A DNA stretch of 64,000 bases. Source: Cellulophaga sp. HaHaR_3_176 (GTDB lineage: Bacteria > Bacteroidota > Bacteroidia > Flavobacteriales > Flavobacteriaceae). Location of the stretch: assembly GCF_019021925.1 (NCBI RefSeq), contig NZ_CP058990.1, positions 2,072,001-2,136,000 of the forward strand, in the 5' to 3' direction. Both the position numbers and the translations under genes were made by a program. Under the pieces are notes generated by a model. That model was not told the DNA's origin. It worked only from the letters and a program-made list of their open reading frames with translations, and ran no database searches. Positions 43,712 to 53,226 of this stretch are shown piece by piece. Every line of letters begins with the position of its first letter. The stretch's first letter is position 1.

Positions 43712-44446
43712 ATGACAACACTAGTAAAAATTGCAATTACCATCGCTTTTACAATACTTTTATCTTCTTGCGGCTTAGATATTAATATCGGAGATTTTAA
43801 CTCCGGAATAAAAGGTAACGGAGTTGTTACTGAAGATGCTCGAAGTATTAATGAAAATTTCACTTCAATATCTGCTTCAGAAGGTTTAGAAGTTTATGTT
43901 ACACAGGCTACCGATTTTTCAATATTAGTAGAGGCTGATGAAAATGTAATAAACTTAATTGAAACAGATATTAAGGATGGAGAACTACATATTCATACAG
44001 AAAAAAACATAGGTAATGCTACCAAAAAAGTATATGTTTCTTTACCTAAAATTTCAACATTAAATAGTTCTAGTGGGGCTTATGTAAAAACAGAAAACAC
44101 CATAAAAACAGGTAGACTTTCTATAGCTTCTAGTAGTGGTTCTATTGTAAATATTGATATAAATGTTGACAACCTAAATCTTGATTCTAGCAGTGGTTCT
44201 AACCTTAATATATCTGGCACTGTTGGTAATTCTGAAATAGAAGCCAGTAGTGGTTCAAATATTAATGCGAAAAAATTAACAACTAAATATTGTAATGCAT
44301 CAGCTAGCAGCGGAGGTAATATAAATATATATGTGAGCGAATCTATAAACGCAAATGCTAGTAGCGGAGGTAATGTTTCTTACTCCGGAGACGCTACATT
44401 AACTAGTAAAAAAAGTATTTCTGGCAGTGTTTCATTTAACGATTAA
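43712..44446 (+). CDS. DUF2807 (head GIN domain) lipoprotein
   Basis: The signal peptide has a lipobox (LLSSCGLD, Cys20 region). The 220-residue body is a right-handed beta-helix/solenoid: it shows repeated SSSG or ASSGG motifs, namely NSSSGAYV, ASSSGSIV, DSSSGSNL, EASSGSNI, ASSGGNI and ASSGGNV at about 18-20 residue spacing. This is the DUF2807 pattern. It begins 99 bases after the PspC gene, and a copy of the TTCATCAATCAAAA sequence lies in that spacer. It probably belongs to the same stress-response cluster, acting at the outer membrane or cell surface. Function is otherwise unknown. Confidence 0.85.
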   Translation: MTTLVKIAITIAFTILLSSCGLDINIGDFNSGIKGNGVVTEDARSINENFTSISASEGLEVYVTQATDFSILVEADENVINLIETDIKDGELHIHTEKNIGNATKKVYVSLPKISTLNSSSGAYVKTENTIKTGRLSIASSSGSIVNIDINVDNLNLDSSSGSNLNISGTVGNSEIEASSGSNINAKKLTTKYCNASASSGGNINIYVSESINANASSGGNVSYSGDATLTSKKSISGSVSFND

Positions 44447-44467
44447 ACAAGCAATCTAAACTTAATT

Positions 44468-44495
44468 AAAAGCCACTGAAATTTCAGTGGCTTTT
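44468..44495. terminator. Perfect palindromic terminator after the DUF2807 gene
   Basis: AAAAGCCACTGAAA (44468-44481) is followed directly by TTTCAGTGGCTTTT (44482-44495), a 14-bp exact palindrome with A and T tracts, 22 bases after the stop at 44446. It closes the PspC cluster. Confidence 0.85.
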
Positions 44496-44546
44496 GATTT
44501 TATAATCCTTATGGTTTATCTATTTTAGTACAAACATTCGTTTATC

Positions 44547-45557
44547 ATGAAATTTAGTCTTAAAAAATACATTTTACCATTAAAACATACTTTTAGCATA
44601 TCTAGAGAGTCACACGATTTTCAAAATTCTTTAATTGTGAGTTTATCAGAAAATAACCAAACTGGTTATGGCGAAGCTACTTCTAACCCATATTACAATA
44701 TAACGGTAGAAAGTATGATGAACGAAATTAATAGTATTAAAAACGATATCGAGAGTTTTAATTTTACAAAACCAGAAATATTTCATCAATTTTTAGTTGA
44801 TAAAGGATTATCTAATTTTGCTATTTGCGCATTAGATTTGGCTGCTCATGACCTTTACGGCAAATTATTAGGTAAGCCTTTGTATGAGATTTGGAATACA
44901 ACAACTGCTACCTACCCTACCACCAATTACACAATTGGTATTGCAAGTATTGATAAAATGGTTGCCAAAATGAAAGAAACTCCTTGGCCTATTTATAAAA
45001 TTAAACTGGGTACTGATGATGATGTAAATATTGTAAGAGAGTTACGTAAACACAGTGATGCAATTTTTAGAATAGATGCTAATTGTGCTTGGACTGCAAA
45101 AGAAACAATTTTTAATGCTCCCCTCTTAAAAGACCTTGGTGTTGAGTTTTTAGAACAACCTTTAAAAGCTGATGATTGGATTGGTATGGAAGAGGTTATG
45201 CACCACAGCGTTTTGCCTGTTATAGCTGATGAAAGTTGTATTGTAGAAAGTGATGTTGAAAAATGTGGCCTCCATTATAGCGGAATAAATATAAAGCTTA
45301 CCAAGTGTGGCGGACTAACCCCTGCTCTTAGAATGATTAAAAAAGGAAAAGAAATGGGTCTTAAAATTATGGTTGGTTGCATGACAGAATCTACCGTTGG
45401 TATTTCTGCTATTGCACAACTTTTACCTCAATTAGATTATGTTGATATGGATGGCGCCCTTTTACTTAAAGAAGATATTGCTAACGGAATTATTATACAA
45501 AATGACGCTAAAGTAATTTTTCCTTCATTGGGTGGTAGCGGTATAACACTTAATTAA
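44547..45557 (+). CDS. Dipeptide epimerase, L-Ala-D/L-Glu epimerase type (enolase superfamily)
   Basis: The 336-residue protein has the enolase-superfamily capping domain and TIM barrel with the muconate-lactonising subgroup residues. Lys151 and Lys153 are in YKIKLG, metal ligands Asp177 in RIDANCAW, Glu203 in LEQPLK and Asp228 in IADES, and the opposite base Lys250 in INIKLTKCGG. These lysines epimerise the alpha carbon. In relatives the substrate is L-Ala-D/L-Glu from murein peptides, sometimes other dipeptides. The stop codon overlaps the start of the next gene by one base (TAATG), so the two are translated together. Confidence 0.88.
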   Translation: MKFSLKKYILPLKHTFSISRESHDFQNSLIVSLSENNQTGYGEATSNPYYNITVESMMNEINSIKNDIESFNFTKPEIFHQFLVDKGLSNFAICALDLAAHDLYGKLLGKPLYEIWNTTTATYPTTNYTIGIASIDKMVAKMKETPWPIYKIKLGTDDDVNIVRELRKHSDAIFRIDANCAWTAKETIFNAPLLKDLGVEFLEQPLKADDWIGMEEVMHHSVLPVIADESCIVESDVEKCGLHYSGINIKLTKCGGLTPALRMIKKGKEMGLKIMVGCMTESTVGISAIAQLLPQLDYVDMDGALLLKEDIANGIIIQNDAKVIFPSLGGSGITLN

Positions 45558-46612
45558 TGGTGAATTATATAGACTCTTTTCCTGGTAGAGAAATATCTAT
45601 TAATAATGAAAAGCATCTTTATTTTGGAGGTACATCGTATTTAGGCTTACAACTAGATGAAGAATTTCAACATTTATATATTAACAATTTAAAAAAATAC
45701 GGCACTAATTACGGAGCTTCAAGAAAATCAAATATTAGAATTTCCATTTTTGATCAAGCCGAAGATTATTTAGCAAACTTAGTGGGTAGCGAAGCTGCTG
45801 TAACAATGTCATCAGGGTATTTAGCTGGGCAGTTTGTAGCACAATCACTATTAAAAAGTAACCATAAATTATTTTATGCTCCCAATACTCATTCTGCACT
45901 TTATTTATCTGATACCAGCAAACCCTATGTAACGTTTTCTGCATTAAATATTGCACTTAGAGATCATATTGATAAGAACAAAAAAACAATTCCAGTTGTA
46001 TTTTTAGATGCTGTAGATTTTTCAGGAGCTAATTACCCCAATTTTGATGGCTTGCAACAATTACCTTTAAATGATATTATTTTAATTGTAGATGACTCGC
46101 ACGGTATTGGTATTGTAGGTGAAAATGGAGGTGGTGTTTTTGAAACAGTAGCTAACTTAAACCCTAAAGAATTAATTGTTTGCTGCTCATTAGGGAAGGG
46201 GTTTGGTGTACAAGGTGGTGCTATTTTTGGTTCTCAAAAAAGAATTAATGCATTAGTTGATACTGATTTTTTTGGAGGATCTAGTCCTGCATCACCTGCT
46301 AATTTAGCAAGTATTTTATACGGTGAAAATATTTATACTTCTAAAAGGGTTTTACTTGATATTAACACTCAACTTTTTATAAAATCTTTAGGTAATAATG
46401 TTAATTTTAAACATATGCCTAATCACCCTGCATTCAGTTTTTCAAACGAAGAACTGACTACCTATTTAGAAGATAATAAAATTATTATTACAAGTTTTAG
46501 ATACCCAAATGAAGACTCTAACCTGATGAGTCGGATAGTTATTAGTGCTGCACACACTAAAAAAGATATTTTAAAAATATGTGAGATTATAAACTCTTTC
46601 TATAATTCTTAA
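45557..46612 (+). CDS. Pyridoxal phosphate-dependent alpha-oxoamine synthase/aminotransferase-like protein
   Basis: The 351-residue protein resembles the KBL/BioF/ALAS group of fold type I enzymes. It shows GTSYLGL, NYGASRKSN (residues 51-59), a pyridoxal-binding Asp-His stretch (VDDSHGIGIVGENGGG at about 178-193), and the Schiff-base lysine in CSLGKGFGVQGG, Lys214. Glycine after the lysine replaces the alanine usual in BioF. The family condenses amino acids with acyl-CoA or transfers amino groups. It is coupled by a one-base overlap to the dipeptide epimerase gene, so it may process an amino acid released from epimerised dipeptides. The exact reaction is unknown. Confidence 0.75.
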   Translation: MVNYIDSFPGREISINNEKHLYFGGTSYLGLQLDEEFQHLYINNLKKYGTNYGASRKSNIRISIFDQAEDYLANLVGSEAAVTMSSGYLAGQFVAQSLLKSNHKLFYAPNTHSALYLSDTSKPYVTFSALNIALRDHIDKNKKTIPVVFLDAVDFSGANYPNFDGLQQLPLNDIILIVDDSHGIGIVGENGGGVFETVANLNPKELIVCCSLGKGFGVQGGAIFGSQKRINALVDTDFFGGSSPASPANLASILYGENIYTSKRVLLDINTQLFIKSLGNNVNFKHMPNHPAFSFSNEELTTYLEDNKIIITSFRYPNEDSNLMSRIVISAAHTKKDILKICEIINSFYNS

Positions 46613-46620
46613 AAAATAAA

Positions 46621-46648
46621 AGCTGAACGGTAAAATACCATTCAGCTT
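46621..46648. terminator. Terminator after the PLP-enzyme gene
   Basis: AGCTGAACGGTA (46621-46632) pairs with TACCATTCAGCT, 11 of 12 positions with one mismatch, over a 4-base loop, eight bases after the stop at 46612. T-rich sequence follows. It can also serve the leftward susD-like gene ending at 46713. Confidence 0.65.
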
Positions 46649-46712
46649 TAAAGTTTACAAACATATTGTTTAGTTCACTAAAGTAATTAGTCAACTAATT
46701 TCATCATTCATA

Positions 46713-48197
46713 TTAATTATCCCACCAAACTGGTGTAACAGGAGTTTGTTGATTTGCTAATACATTAGTCTCATTTCTAGAGATTTCAGTTGACGGATAC
46801 TCAGCTCTTCTATACCACTGACCTTCATATTCGTTATTATCAGCTGCATCTTCTAATCTAATTTGAAGCCCCTTAAAAGCATCTTCTGAAAAGTCATATC
46901 TTCTAAAATCAACAAACGTTTCCGGGTTTAAGAAGTTATGGATGTATTTTTCTTTTAAAATATGGTTTAACATTAATCCTGCCTCTCCAACAGCTATAGC
47001 TGCGTCTGACAAGTAATCAGCACCATCAACACCATACATATCCATGCTTGCCTGTACACCAGATAAATATGCCGTATAAGCATCTAAATTTGAACCTGTA
47101 CTAATTGTCGTACCTCCGTTAGCTAAAAATGCAGCTTCTGCTTTTATAAACATAGCTTCGGCATAACTAATTAGCATTAATGGAGAATCTACACTAGTAT
47201 AATATCCATCAGTTTTAAAACTTGTATTTGCATCAGACCCATCTGTTGATATTCCTAAACCTCCACTTACAAAACCTCTGTACTCAATATCTTCATCAGG
47301 TATTTCTGCAAATAATGGCAAACGAGGGTCTATAATTACACTACCACTCTGAAATGGGTAATACTCTCCATTCATTGAACTCACTAACTGGCTTGCAATA
47401 TCATTACTAAAATTACCTGTTGATCTTGCTAAAACCTCAACTGAATACCAAGGATTAATATTTTTATCATCGTAAAACATTTGAAAATCATCATCTGTAG
47501 AAGTATAACCATTTGCAATTGTTGTTAAAACATCATTTGCTGTTACAATTCCTTTATTTACTAAATGCAATTGGTAACGTGCTTTAATAGTGTAAGCTGT
47601 TCGTAACCATTTATCAGAATCACCTCCATAAATAAGATCAGAGCTTCCTAAATCAAACCCAGAATCATCAGTACTTTCTAAAGCAGAAATTGCATCATCT
47701 AATAAAATAAATATTTGAGTATATATTTCTTCTTGCGTATCAAATGTTGGAAAATTATTATCAGGTCCATTTGTTGCATCTGAGTAAGGTATATTATCCC
47801 AAGTATCTGTAGCAATACCTAAATTAATTGCAGTTAACACATCAGTAATCGCTCCAATATGTATCGCATTACTTTCAATTGATTTTTCTTTAATTACCTT
47901 CAAATTTGGCAAAATATAAAGATACACTTGATCCCAAAGCCCACTTGCTGTTGTTTGTCCAGCAGCTCCTCCTCCTGTACTAACAAAATTTTGCACATAA
48001 TTACCAAAAGATAACTCAGCAGAGCGTTGAGCCTCCATTGTACTGTGAATTATTGGTGCAATTAAATCTTGCATACGTAATTGGTCTACCGTTGCTGTAT
48101 TTGAGGGTGTGTTTACTTCAAAATACTCTTCGCTACAGGCTACAAAAACAGCTGTAAATAAAATTAGTATTATTATTTTAGTTATTATATTTTTCAT
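46713..48197 (-). CDS. SusD/RagB-type outer-membrane lipoprotein
   Basis: The 494-residue protein has a lipobox (FVACSEEYF, Cys21). The body fits the SusD-like family 2: LIAPIIHSTMEAQRSAELSFGNYVQNF, ATDTWDNIPYSDA, and the TPR-like region ending LMLNHILKEKYIHNFLNPETFVDFRRYDF. It caps the SusC channel and binds nutrient. It lies 11 bases downstream of the SusC gene. No glycoside hydrolase, peptidase or sigma/anti-sigma pair is adjacent, so the substrate is unpredictable; peptides and polysaccharides are both possible. Confidence 0.9.
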   Translation of the reverse strand: MKNIITKIIILILFTAVFVACSEEYFEVNTPSNTATVDQLRMQDLIAPIIHSTMEAQRSAELSFGNYVQNFVSTGGGAAGQTTASGLWDQVYLYILPNLKVIKEKSIESNAIHIGAITDVLTAINLGIATDTWDNIPYSDATNGPDNNFPTFDTQEEIYTQIFILLDDAISALESTDDSGFDLGSSDLIYGGDSDKWLRTAYTIKARYQLHLVNKGIVTANDVLTTIANGYTSTDDDFQMFYDDKNINPWYSVEVLARSTGNFSNDIASQLVSSMNGEYYPFQSGSVIIDPRLPLFAEIPDEDIEYRGFVSGGLGISTDGSDANTSFKTDGYYTSVDSPLMLISYAEAMFIKAEAAFLANGGTTISTGSNLDAYTAYLSGVQASMDMYGVDGADYLSDAAIAVGEAGLMLNHILKEKYIHNFLNPETFVDFRRYDFSEDAFKGLQIRLEDAADNNEYEGQWYRRAEYPSTEISRNETNVLANQQTPVTPVWWDN

Positions 48198-48208
48198 AAT
48201 TATATTTT

Positions 48209-51200
48209 TTAGAATCCTATGTTTATACCTAATGAATAGCTTTCAGATATTGGAACGCTTAAGCCTGTAAAGCCATATACATTACTACCTGCACTGTATT
48301 GGTTTCCTTCTGGATCAAAACCATCAAAAGGAGTCCATATTAGTATATTATTTGCACTAGCGCTTATACTTACTTTTGATAAATTTAATGAGCTTATAAA
48401 CTTACTATCAAAATCGTATGAAAGACTTATGTTACGTAGTTTTACCCACGATGCATCTTGAACTAAAACTTCTGAAGCCCTATTGTATTGATTTTCATTT
48501 CTATAATAATCTTGATCTATTAATCCTTCTCTTGTATTAGTTACATAACCACCAATACCGTCATCCATAACTCCATCAAGTACAACCAACTCATCTCGTA
48601 ATAAAGTACTTAAAGGGTTTCCATTTCTTATAGAGTTTCTTAAACCAGAATCATATAAATCGCCTCCTTTTTTATATTCTAGTAAGAAATTAAATCCTAT
48701 TCCTTTCCATTTAAAATCACTACCTATTGACGATACAAAATCAGGAAAAGCATTACCTACTTTTACTCGCTCATCTAAATTTATTACAGGTAAACCATCT
48801 GGAGCAATATATCGCTCACCATCTACATACGTCCATTTATAACCGTATAATGACCCCATCTTATCACCTGCACGAATTTCTGAAGTCACACCCACAAATC
48901 CTGAATCTGCAAAAATTATAGACTCAATATCATCAGGAATTTCTAAGACTTTACCTTCACTTGTTGACCAGTTTAAAATAAGATCCCATTTGAAATCTTT
49001 TTTCTGAATGATATTTGCGCTTATTAATAATTCATGACCAAAAACTTCAAAATCTCCAGCATTTCTAGTTATCCCTGATAAGCCTGAAGAATACCCTGTA
49101 CCAACAGTGAAAATCTGATCTTTAACTCTTGTTTCATAATACGCATAATCTAATCTAATACGATCTTTTGCAAACCTTAAATCTGCACCAAACTCAGTAG
49201 ATTGATTTCTTTCTGGAACTATTTCTAAATCTCCTAGCTGTGTACTTCTTCTATACCCTCCAGAACCTCCGAAAGGAAAATCACCATCAACAATAAAATA
49301 TTGACCAACATCACCAAAACCAGGTCCTTTACCTACCTCTGCCCAAGAAGCTCTTAATTTTCCGAAAGTAAATACATTGTTATCTCCAAATACATCAGAA
49401 ATGTCATAAGCTAAACTAGCTGAAGGATAAAAGAAAGATCTATTTTCTTTAGGCAATGTAGATAACCAGTCATTTCTACCTGTTAGGGTTAAAAACAATT
49501 TATCATCATAACCTAATTTCAGTTCACCAAAAACACCCATATTACGTAACTGAGTAACCGTATTATTTATAAAAAAATTAGTTGTATTTCCTATTTCATT
49601 TATGCCGGGCACATTTAAACCTTCACCTCTAGCTTCTGCATAATCTCTTTTAGAATCAGAAACCTGATGACCTAATGTAAGGTCTGTAGTAAATTTATCA
49701 GACCAATCTTTATTAAAGGCTACTAAGAAGTTAGATTCTAATGCTGTAAAATTTATATTTTGATTTAATATAAAACCACCAACTTGTGAACCTCCATCTA
49801 AATCAGCACCAACAAAACGATTACGTTTATCTGAGTAATTATCAACTTGCGCTGCATATGTTATATTCACCCAGTCTTTAGGTGCCCAATTGAATGTAGC
49901 ATTACCTACCCAACGGTTTACATCGTCAATTAAACTACTCGTTTCCATTAAATATCTAGGGTTATCGATAATTCCGAAAGAATAATCACGTTCAGAACCA
50001 TCAGCATTCTTGTAGTCATTAATAGGAAATGTACTTGAATAAAATGATAATGCACTCATTACCGATTTATCACCACCATTTGCTCTTTTTCCTCCTGAAT
50101 TAGTATACGATATAGATGTATTGATATTAAAGTTATCGGTTACTTTATAGCCTGAATTTAATCTGAAATTAGTTTTCTCATAATCAGTATTAGGCAAAAC
50201 CCCTTCTTCACTATTATTACCTAATGAAAAGAAGTAATCTAATTTTTCGTCGGCCCCACTAATACTTAAATTGACTTGAGAATTAAACCCTGTTCTAAAA
50301 AGATCATAAGGGCTATAAAATTGATCTCCTGTCAAATCTACTATTGTACCATCACTTAAAGTTGCAGAATCCGCCGCATACTCAGGGCCCCAATTGTAAA
50401 AAGAAATTGCATTCTCAACTCTATTAAAGCCTGTTTCTGAAGTAGGATCGTAAAGCGTTCTAGGGAGTCCATTATAACCTTCTCTATACGTTGTTTGCAG
50501 TGATGGTGTTTTGTTTATATTTCTAAAAGTAGTTGAAGCCGTTAAAGATATCTTAGCCTTCCCTTTTTTACCTTTTTTAGTGGTAATAATTATTGCGCCA
50601 TTTGAAGCTCTAACACCATATAAAGCAGTTGCTGCAGCACCCTTTAAAACATTAAAACTTTCAATATCTTCAGGGTTAATATCTCCTGCCCTGTTTGAGA
50701 AAGCAAATTGTTCAGAACTACTTGCTGAATTTGAACCTGAACTCGGTCTAACTTCTCCTGAAAAAGTATCATTATTTAATGCAATACCATCTACTATGAT
50801 TAATGGTTGATTACTTCTATTAGGGTTTACAGATGTTACACCTCTAATTAAAATATCAACTCCGCCACCTGAAGTACCTGAAGTTCTATTAATTTGAACC
50901 CCAGCAACTCTACCTTGCAAACTTTCGATTGCATTTGACTGCCCTGCTAAATTTAAATTTTCAGCCTTAACTTGCGTTACTGAATACCCTAATGATTTTT
51001 GTTTCTTTTCCACCCCAAAAGCTGTTACTACAACTTCATCTAGGGCACTTGCATCTTCTTCTAAAACAACGCTCAATCTAGAATTTGAACTAATTTTAAT
51101 GTCTTTAGATTTCATACCTAAATATGAAACTCTAAGTACATCTCCTATTGCCGCTGCAATCTCAAAATTTCCATCAAAATCTGTTGTTGTACCAACCGTA

Positions 51201-51331
51201 GTTCCTGTAATCAGAACTGTAACTCCTGGCAATGGACCTCCATTTTGATCCTTTACCTCTCCCGTGACATTTTGTGCTATACCATTTGCGCAAAAAAATA
51301 GCGCGGTAAGCATTAAAAGTGCTTTTTTCAT
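48209..51331 (-). CDS. SusC/RagA-type TonB-linked outer-membrane transporter
   Basis: This 1040-residue protein has a signal peptide cut after NGIAQ, a carboxypeptidase-regulatory-like domain (VTGEVKDQNGGPLPGVTVLI) and a TonB box-like segment (ALDEVVVTAFG at about residues 98-108). The plug has LQGRVAGVQINRTSGTSG and IRGVTSV, and a beta-barrel ends in SLGINIGF. It is the expected size for SusC. It imports large substrates by the pedal-bin mechanism with its SusD lid, encoded 11 bases downstream. The signature GVQINxxxGxxGGG is standard. The promoter was not found in the A-rich leader. Confidence 0.95.
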   Translation of the reverse strand: MKKALLMLTALFFCANGIAQNVTGEVKDQNGGPLPGVTVLITGTTVGTTTDFDGNFEIAAAIGDVLRVSYLGMKSKDIKISSNSRLSVVLEEDASALDEVVVTAFGVEKKQKSLGYSVTQVKAENLNLAGQSNAIESLQGRVAGVQINRTSGTSGGGVDILIRGVTSVNPNRSNQPLIIVDGIALNNDTFSGEVRPSSGSNSASSSEQFAFSNRAGDINPEDIESFNVLKGAAATALYGVRASNGAIIITTKKGKKGKAKISLTASTTFRNINKTPSLQTTYREGYNGLPRTLYDPTSETGFNRVENAISFYNWGPEYAADSATLSDGTIVDLTGDQFYSPYDLFRTGFNSQVNLSISGADEKLDYFFSLGNNSEEGVLPNTDYEKTNFRLNSGYKVTDNFNINTSISYTNSGGKRANGGDKSVMSALSFYSSTFPINDYKNADGSERDYSFGIIDNPRYLMETSSLIDDVNRWVGNATFNWAPKDWVNITYAAQVDNYSDKRNRFVGADLDGGSQVGGFILNQNINFTALESNFLVAFNKDWSDKFTTDLTLGHQVSDSKRDYAEARGEGLNVPGINEIGNTTNFFINNTVTQLRNMGVFGELKLGYDDKLFLTLTGRNDWLSTLPKENRSFFYPSASLAYDISDVFGDNNVFTFGKLRASWAEVGKGPGFGDVGQYFIVDGDFPFGGSGGYRRSTQLGDLEIVPERNQSTEFGADLRFAKDRIRLDYAYYETRVKDQIFTVGTGYSSGLSGITRNAGDFEVFGHELLISANIIQKKDFKWDLILNWSTSEGKVLEIPDDIESIIFADSGFVGVTSEIRAGDKMGSLYGYKWTYVDGERYIAPDGLPVINLDERVKVGNAFPDFVSSIGSDFKWKGIGFNFLLEYKKGGDLYDSGLRNSIRNGNPLSTLLRDELVVLDGVMDDGIGGYVTNTREGLIDQDYYRNENQYNRASEVLVQDASWVKLRNISLSYDFDSKFISSLNLSKVSISASANNILIWTPFDGFDPEGNQYSAGSNVYGFTGLSVPISESYSLGINIGF

Positions 51332-51960
51332 ATTCTCATCTTTTGGTTATTATGAATCTAAAGTCTTAAAAAAAACCAAAAAAACAAACCCTAAGTTTAA
51401 CTTATACGATATTATTATAATTGAGAATAAAAAAAGAATTATACCTATAAAAAGCATACTATAAATCATTTTTATTGATTTTGATTTAAAAAACAAAAAA
51501 TGTAAGTTATTTCATGTTAAATCACGCAAATAACTAACAAACAAATACTTAAAAAAAATGGGTGTGAAAAAATAATTAGATTGTTGGTATTGCTTTTAGT
51601 TTCTCTTAGTGAAATACCCAGATCTATAATGAGAGACTTTTTTTTTAAAAATACCTGTCAATTTTTTAATTATGATGATATGAATATATCAGATACTATT
51701 CAGAACTTAAATGTTTATCTAAAAACAAAGATTTAAAGTAAAGGGCAACTTATGTAGACTCGATATTCAATTGAAGATCTAGCTGGATAGATTTTTTCAT
51801 TGAAATTATTCAAAAAAAAAGATACTTTAGAAGAGAGACTAAAGTTTAATTCTGAAACTATAATAAATATTCAAAGTACTGTTAATTTGAACTTCATTTA
51901 GCTGCTATTAATTATAGCTAAATAATTATTGATGATAATGGGATTAAAATATCATCAGAA
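51332..51960. other. Intergenic region with fragments of possible decayed coding sequence
   Basis: This 630-bp gap should contain the susC promoter but I found no clear TAnnTTTG element for it. Two short open stretches stand out on the plus strand: 51629-51736 (35 codons, starting MRDFFFKNTCQF) and 51758-51901, a frame broken by one TAG, ending KLFKKKDTLEERLKFNSE then TIINIQSTVNLNFI. Amino-acid composition of the second is protein-like, so it may be a remnant of a lost gene. I cannot name the family. Confidence 0.3.
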
Positions 51961-51982
51961 AATCACAAATAAATAGACAAAA

Positions 51983-52009
51983 AAAAAGCCGCTAAATTAG
52001 CGGCTTTTT
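51983..52009. terminator. Terminator after trxB
   Basis: AAAAAGCCGCTAA (51983-51995) and TTAGCGGCTTTTT (51997-52009) are exact inverted repeats with A and T tracts on both sides, 15 bases beyond the trxB stop at 52024. The stem would open to give a usable loop. Confidence 0.85.
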
Positions 52010-52023
52010 AGTTATTTATATTT

Positions 52024-52986
52024 TTATACTGTTTCTGGCATTTCTATACTAGCTAAATACCTTTCTGCATCTAAAGCTGCCATACAACCCGTACCTGCTG
52101 CTGTAATTGCTTGACGGTACTCTTTATCTTGAGAGTCACCACATGCAAAAACTCCAGGAAGGTTTGTTTTCGTAGATTTACCTTTAGTTATTAAATAGCC
52201 TGTTTCATCCATATCTAATTGGCCTGCAAATATATCTGTATTCGGTTTGTGCCCAATTGCTATAAATAAACCTGTAATTGCAATATCGTCCTTTTCACCC
52301 GTTATATTGTTAACCATTCTTAAGCCTTCAACAACTTGGTCTCCTAAAACCTCATCTACTTCTGTATTAAAACGAATTTCAACATTAGGTAGACTTTTAA
52401 CTCTGCGTTGCATTGCTTTTGAAGCTCTCATCTCATCTTTACGAACTAACATTGTAACTTTGTTACAAATATTAGCTAAATAAGAAGCTTCTTCTGCAGC
52501 AGTATCTCCTGCACCTACAATAGCAACATCTTGTTTTTTATAAAAGAAACCATCACAAACAGCACAAGCAGATACTCCACCACCTCTAAGCTTTTGCTCA
52601 CTAGGTATATTTAAATACTTTGCAGTTGCACCTGTTGATATTATAATTGTTTCCGCTTCTATTTGTTTAGAGTCATCAACAGTAACTTTATGAATACCAC
52701 CAACTTTGTTACTAAACTCTACAGCAGTAATCATCCCTATTCTAACCTCTGTACCAAAACGCTCTGCCTGCTTTTGCAATTGCATCATCATAGTAGGCCC
52801 ATCAATACCTTCTGGATAGCCTGGGAAATTATCTACTTCTGTAGTCGTAGTCAACTGCCCACCTGGTTCCATGCCCGTATAAACAACAGGCTTTAGATCT
52901 GCTCTAGCTGCATATATTGCAGCTGTATATCCCGCAGGACCAGAACCAATAATTAACGTTTTTATTCTTTCAATGTTATCTGACAT
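52024..52986 (-). CDS. trxB: Thioredoxin-disulfide reductase
   Basis: The 320-residue flavoprotein passes electrons from NADPH to thioredoxin. FAD binding is shown by LIIGSGPAGYTAAIYAARA (residues 11-29), NADPH binding by IVGAGDTAAEEASYL, and the redox centre by CAVCDG with Cys141 and Cys144. The C-terminal GVFACGDSQDKEYRQAITAAGTGCMAALDAERYL is standard. It is monocistronic. An exact -7 element (TACTTTTG, minus strand 53018-53011) lies 25 bases before the start. Confidence 0.95.
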   Translation of the reverse strand: MSDNIERIKTLIIGSGPAGYTAAIYAARADLKPVVYTGMEPGGQLTTTTEVDNFPGYPEGIDGPTMMMQLQKQAERFGTEVRIGMITAVEFSNKVGGIHKVTVDDSKQIEAETIIISTGATAKYLNIPSEQKLRGGGVSACAVCDGFFYKKQDVAIVGAGDTAAEEASYLANICNKVTMLVRKDEMRASKAMQRRVKSLPNVEIRFNTEVDEVLGDQVVEGLRMVNNITGEKDDIAITGLFIAIGHKPNTDIFAGQLDMDETGYLITKGKSTKTNLPGVFACGDSQDKEYRQAITAAGTGCMAALDAERYLASIEMPETV

Positions 52987-53010
52987 AATCTAGTTCTTCA
53001 TTAGTTACTT

Positions 53011-53018
53011 CAAAAGTA
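53011..53018 (-). promoter_or_regulatory. Candidate -7 element of trxB
   Basis: The minus strand here reads TACTTTTG, an exact match to TAnnTTTG, giving a short leader of about 18 bases before the trxB start at 52986. No good -33 TTTG is seen at the usual spacing. Confidence 0.45.
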
Positions 53019-53226
53019 GGTTTTTTGTTAAAAAACTTACATTAAAAGTTATCAAAAGTTTTTATACTTCTATATAATTAAATAGCTATTCTATATTTTA
53101 AAGTAAATTACCATCTTTTAAGAATTAAAATTAGCAGCTTCTAATGTATTAAAAATATTCATTTTATTTTCTCTTATGCTATTACAAAAAGTATACTTTT
53201 ACTATGATTTGAAATTTACCCAACCT

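Noticed and set aside
46713..51331. Polysaccharide utilisation locus
   Set aside because: Only SusC and SusD are present; no carbohydrate-active enzymes, sulfatases or regulators are adjacent, so the substrate class is open.
53176..53226. Start of the dikinase-like gene at ATG 53176
   Set aside because: It would place 17 polar and aromatic residues before the signal peptide; ATG 53227 gives a normal export signal.
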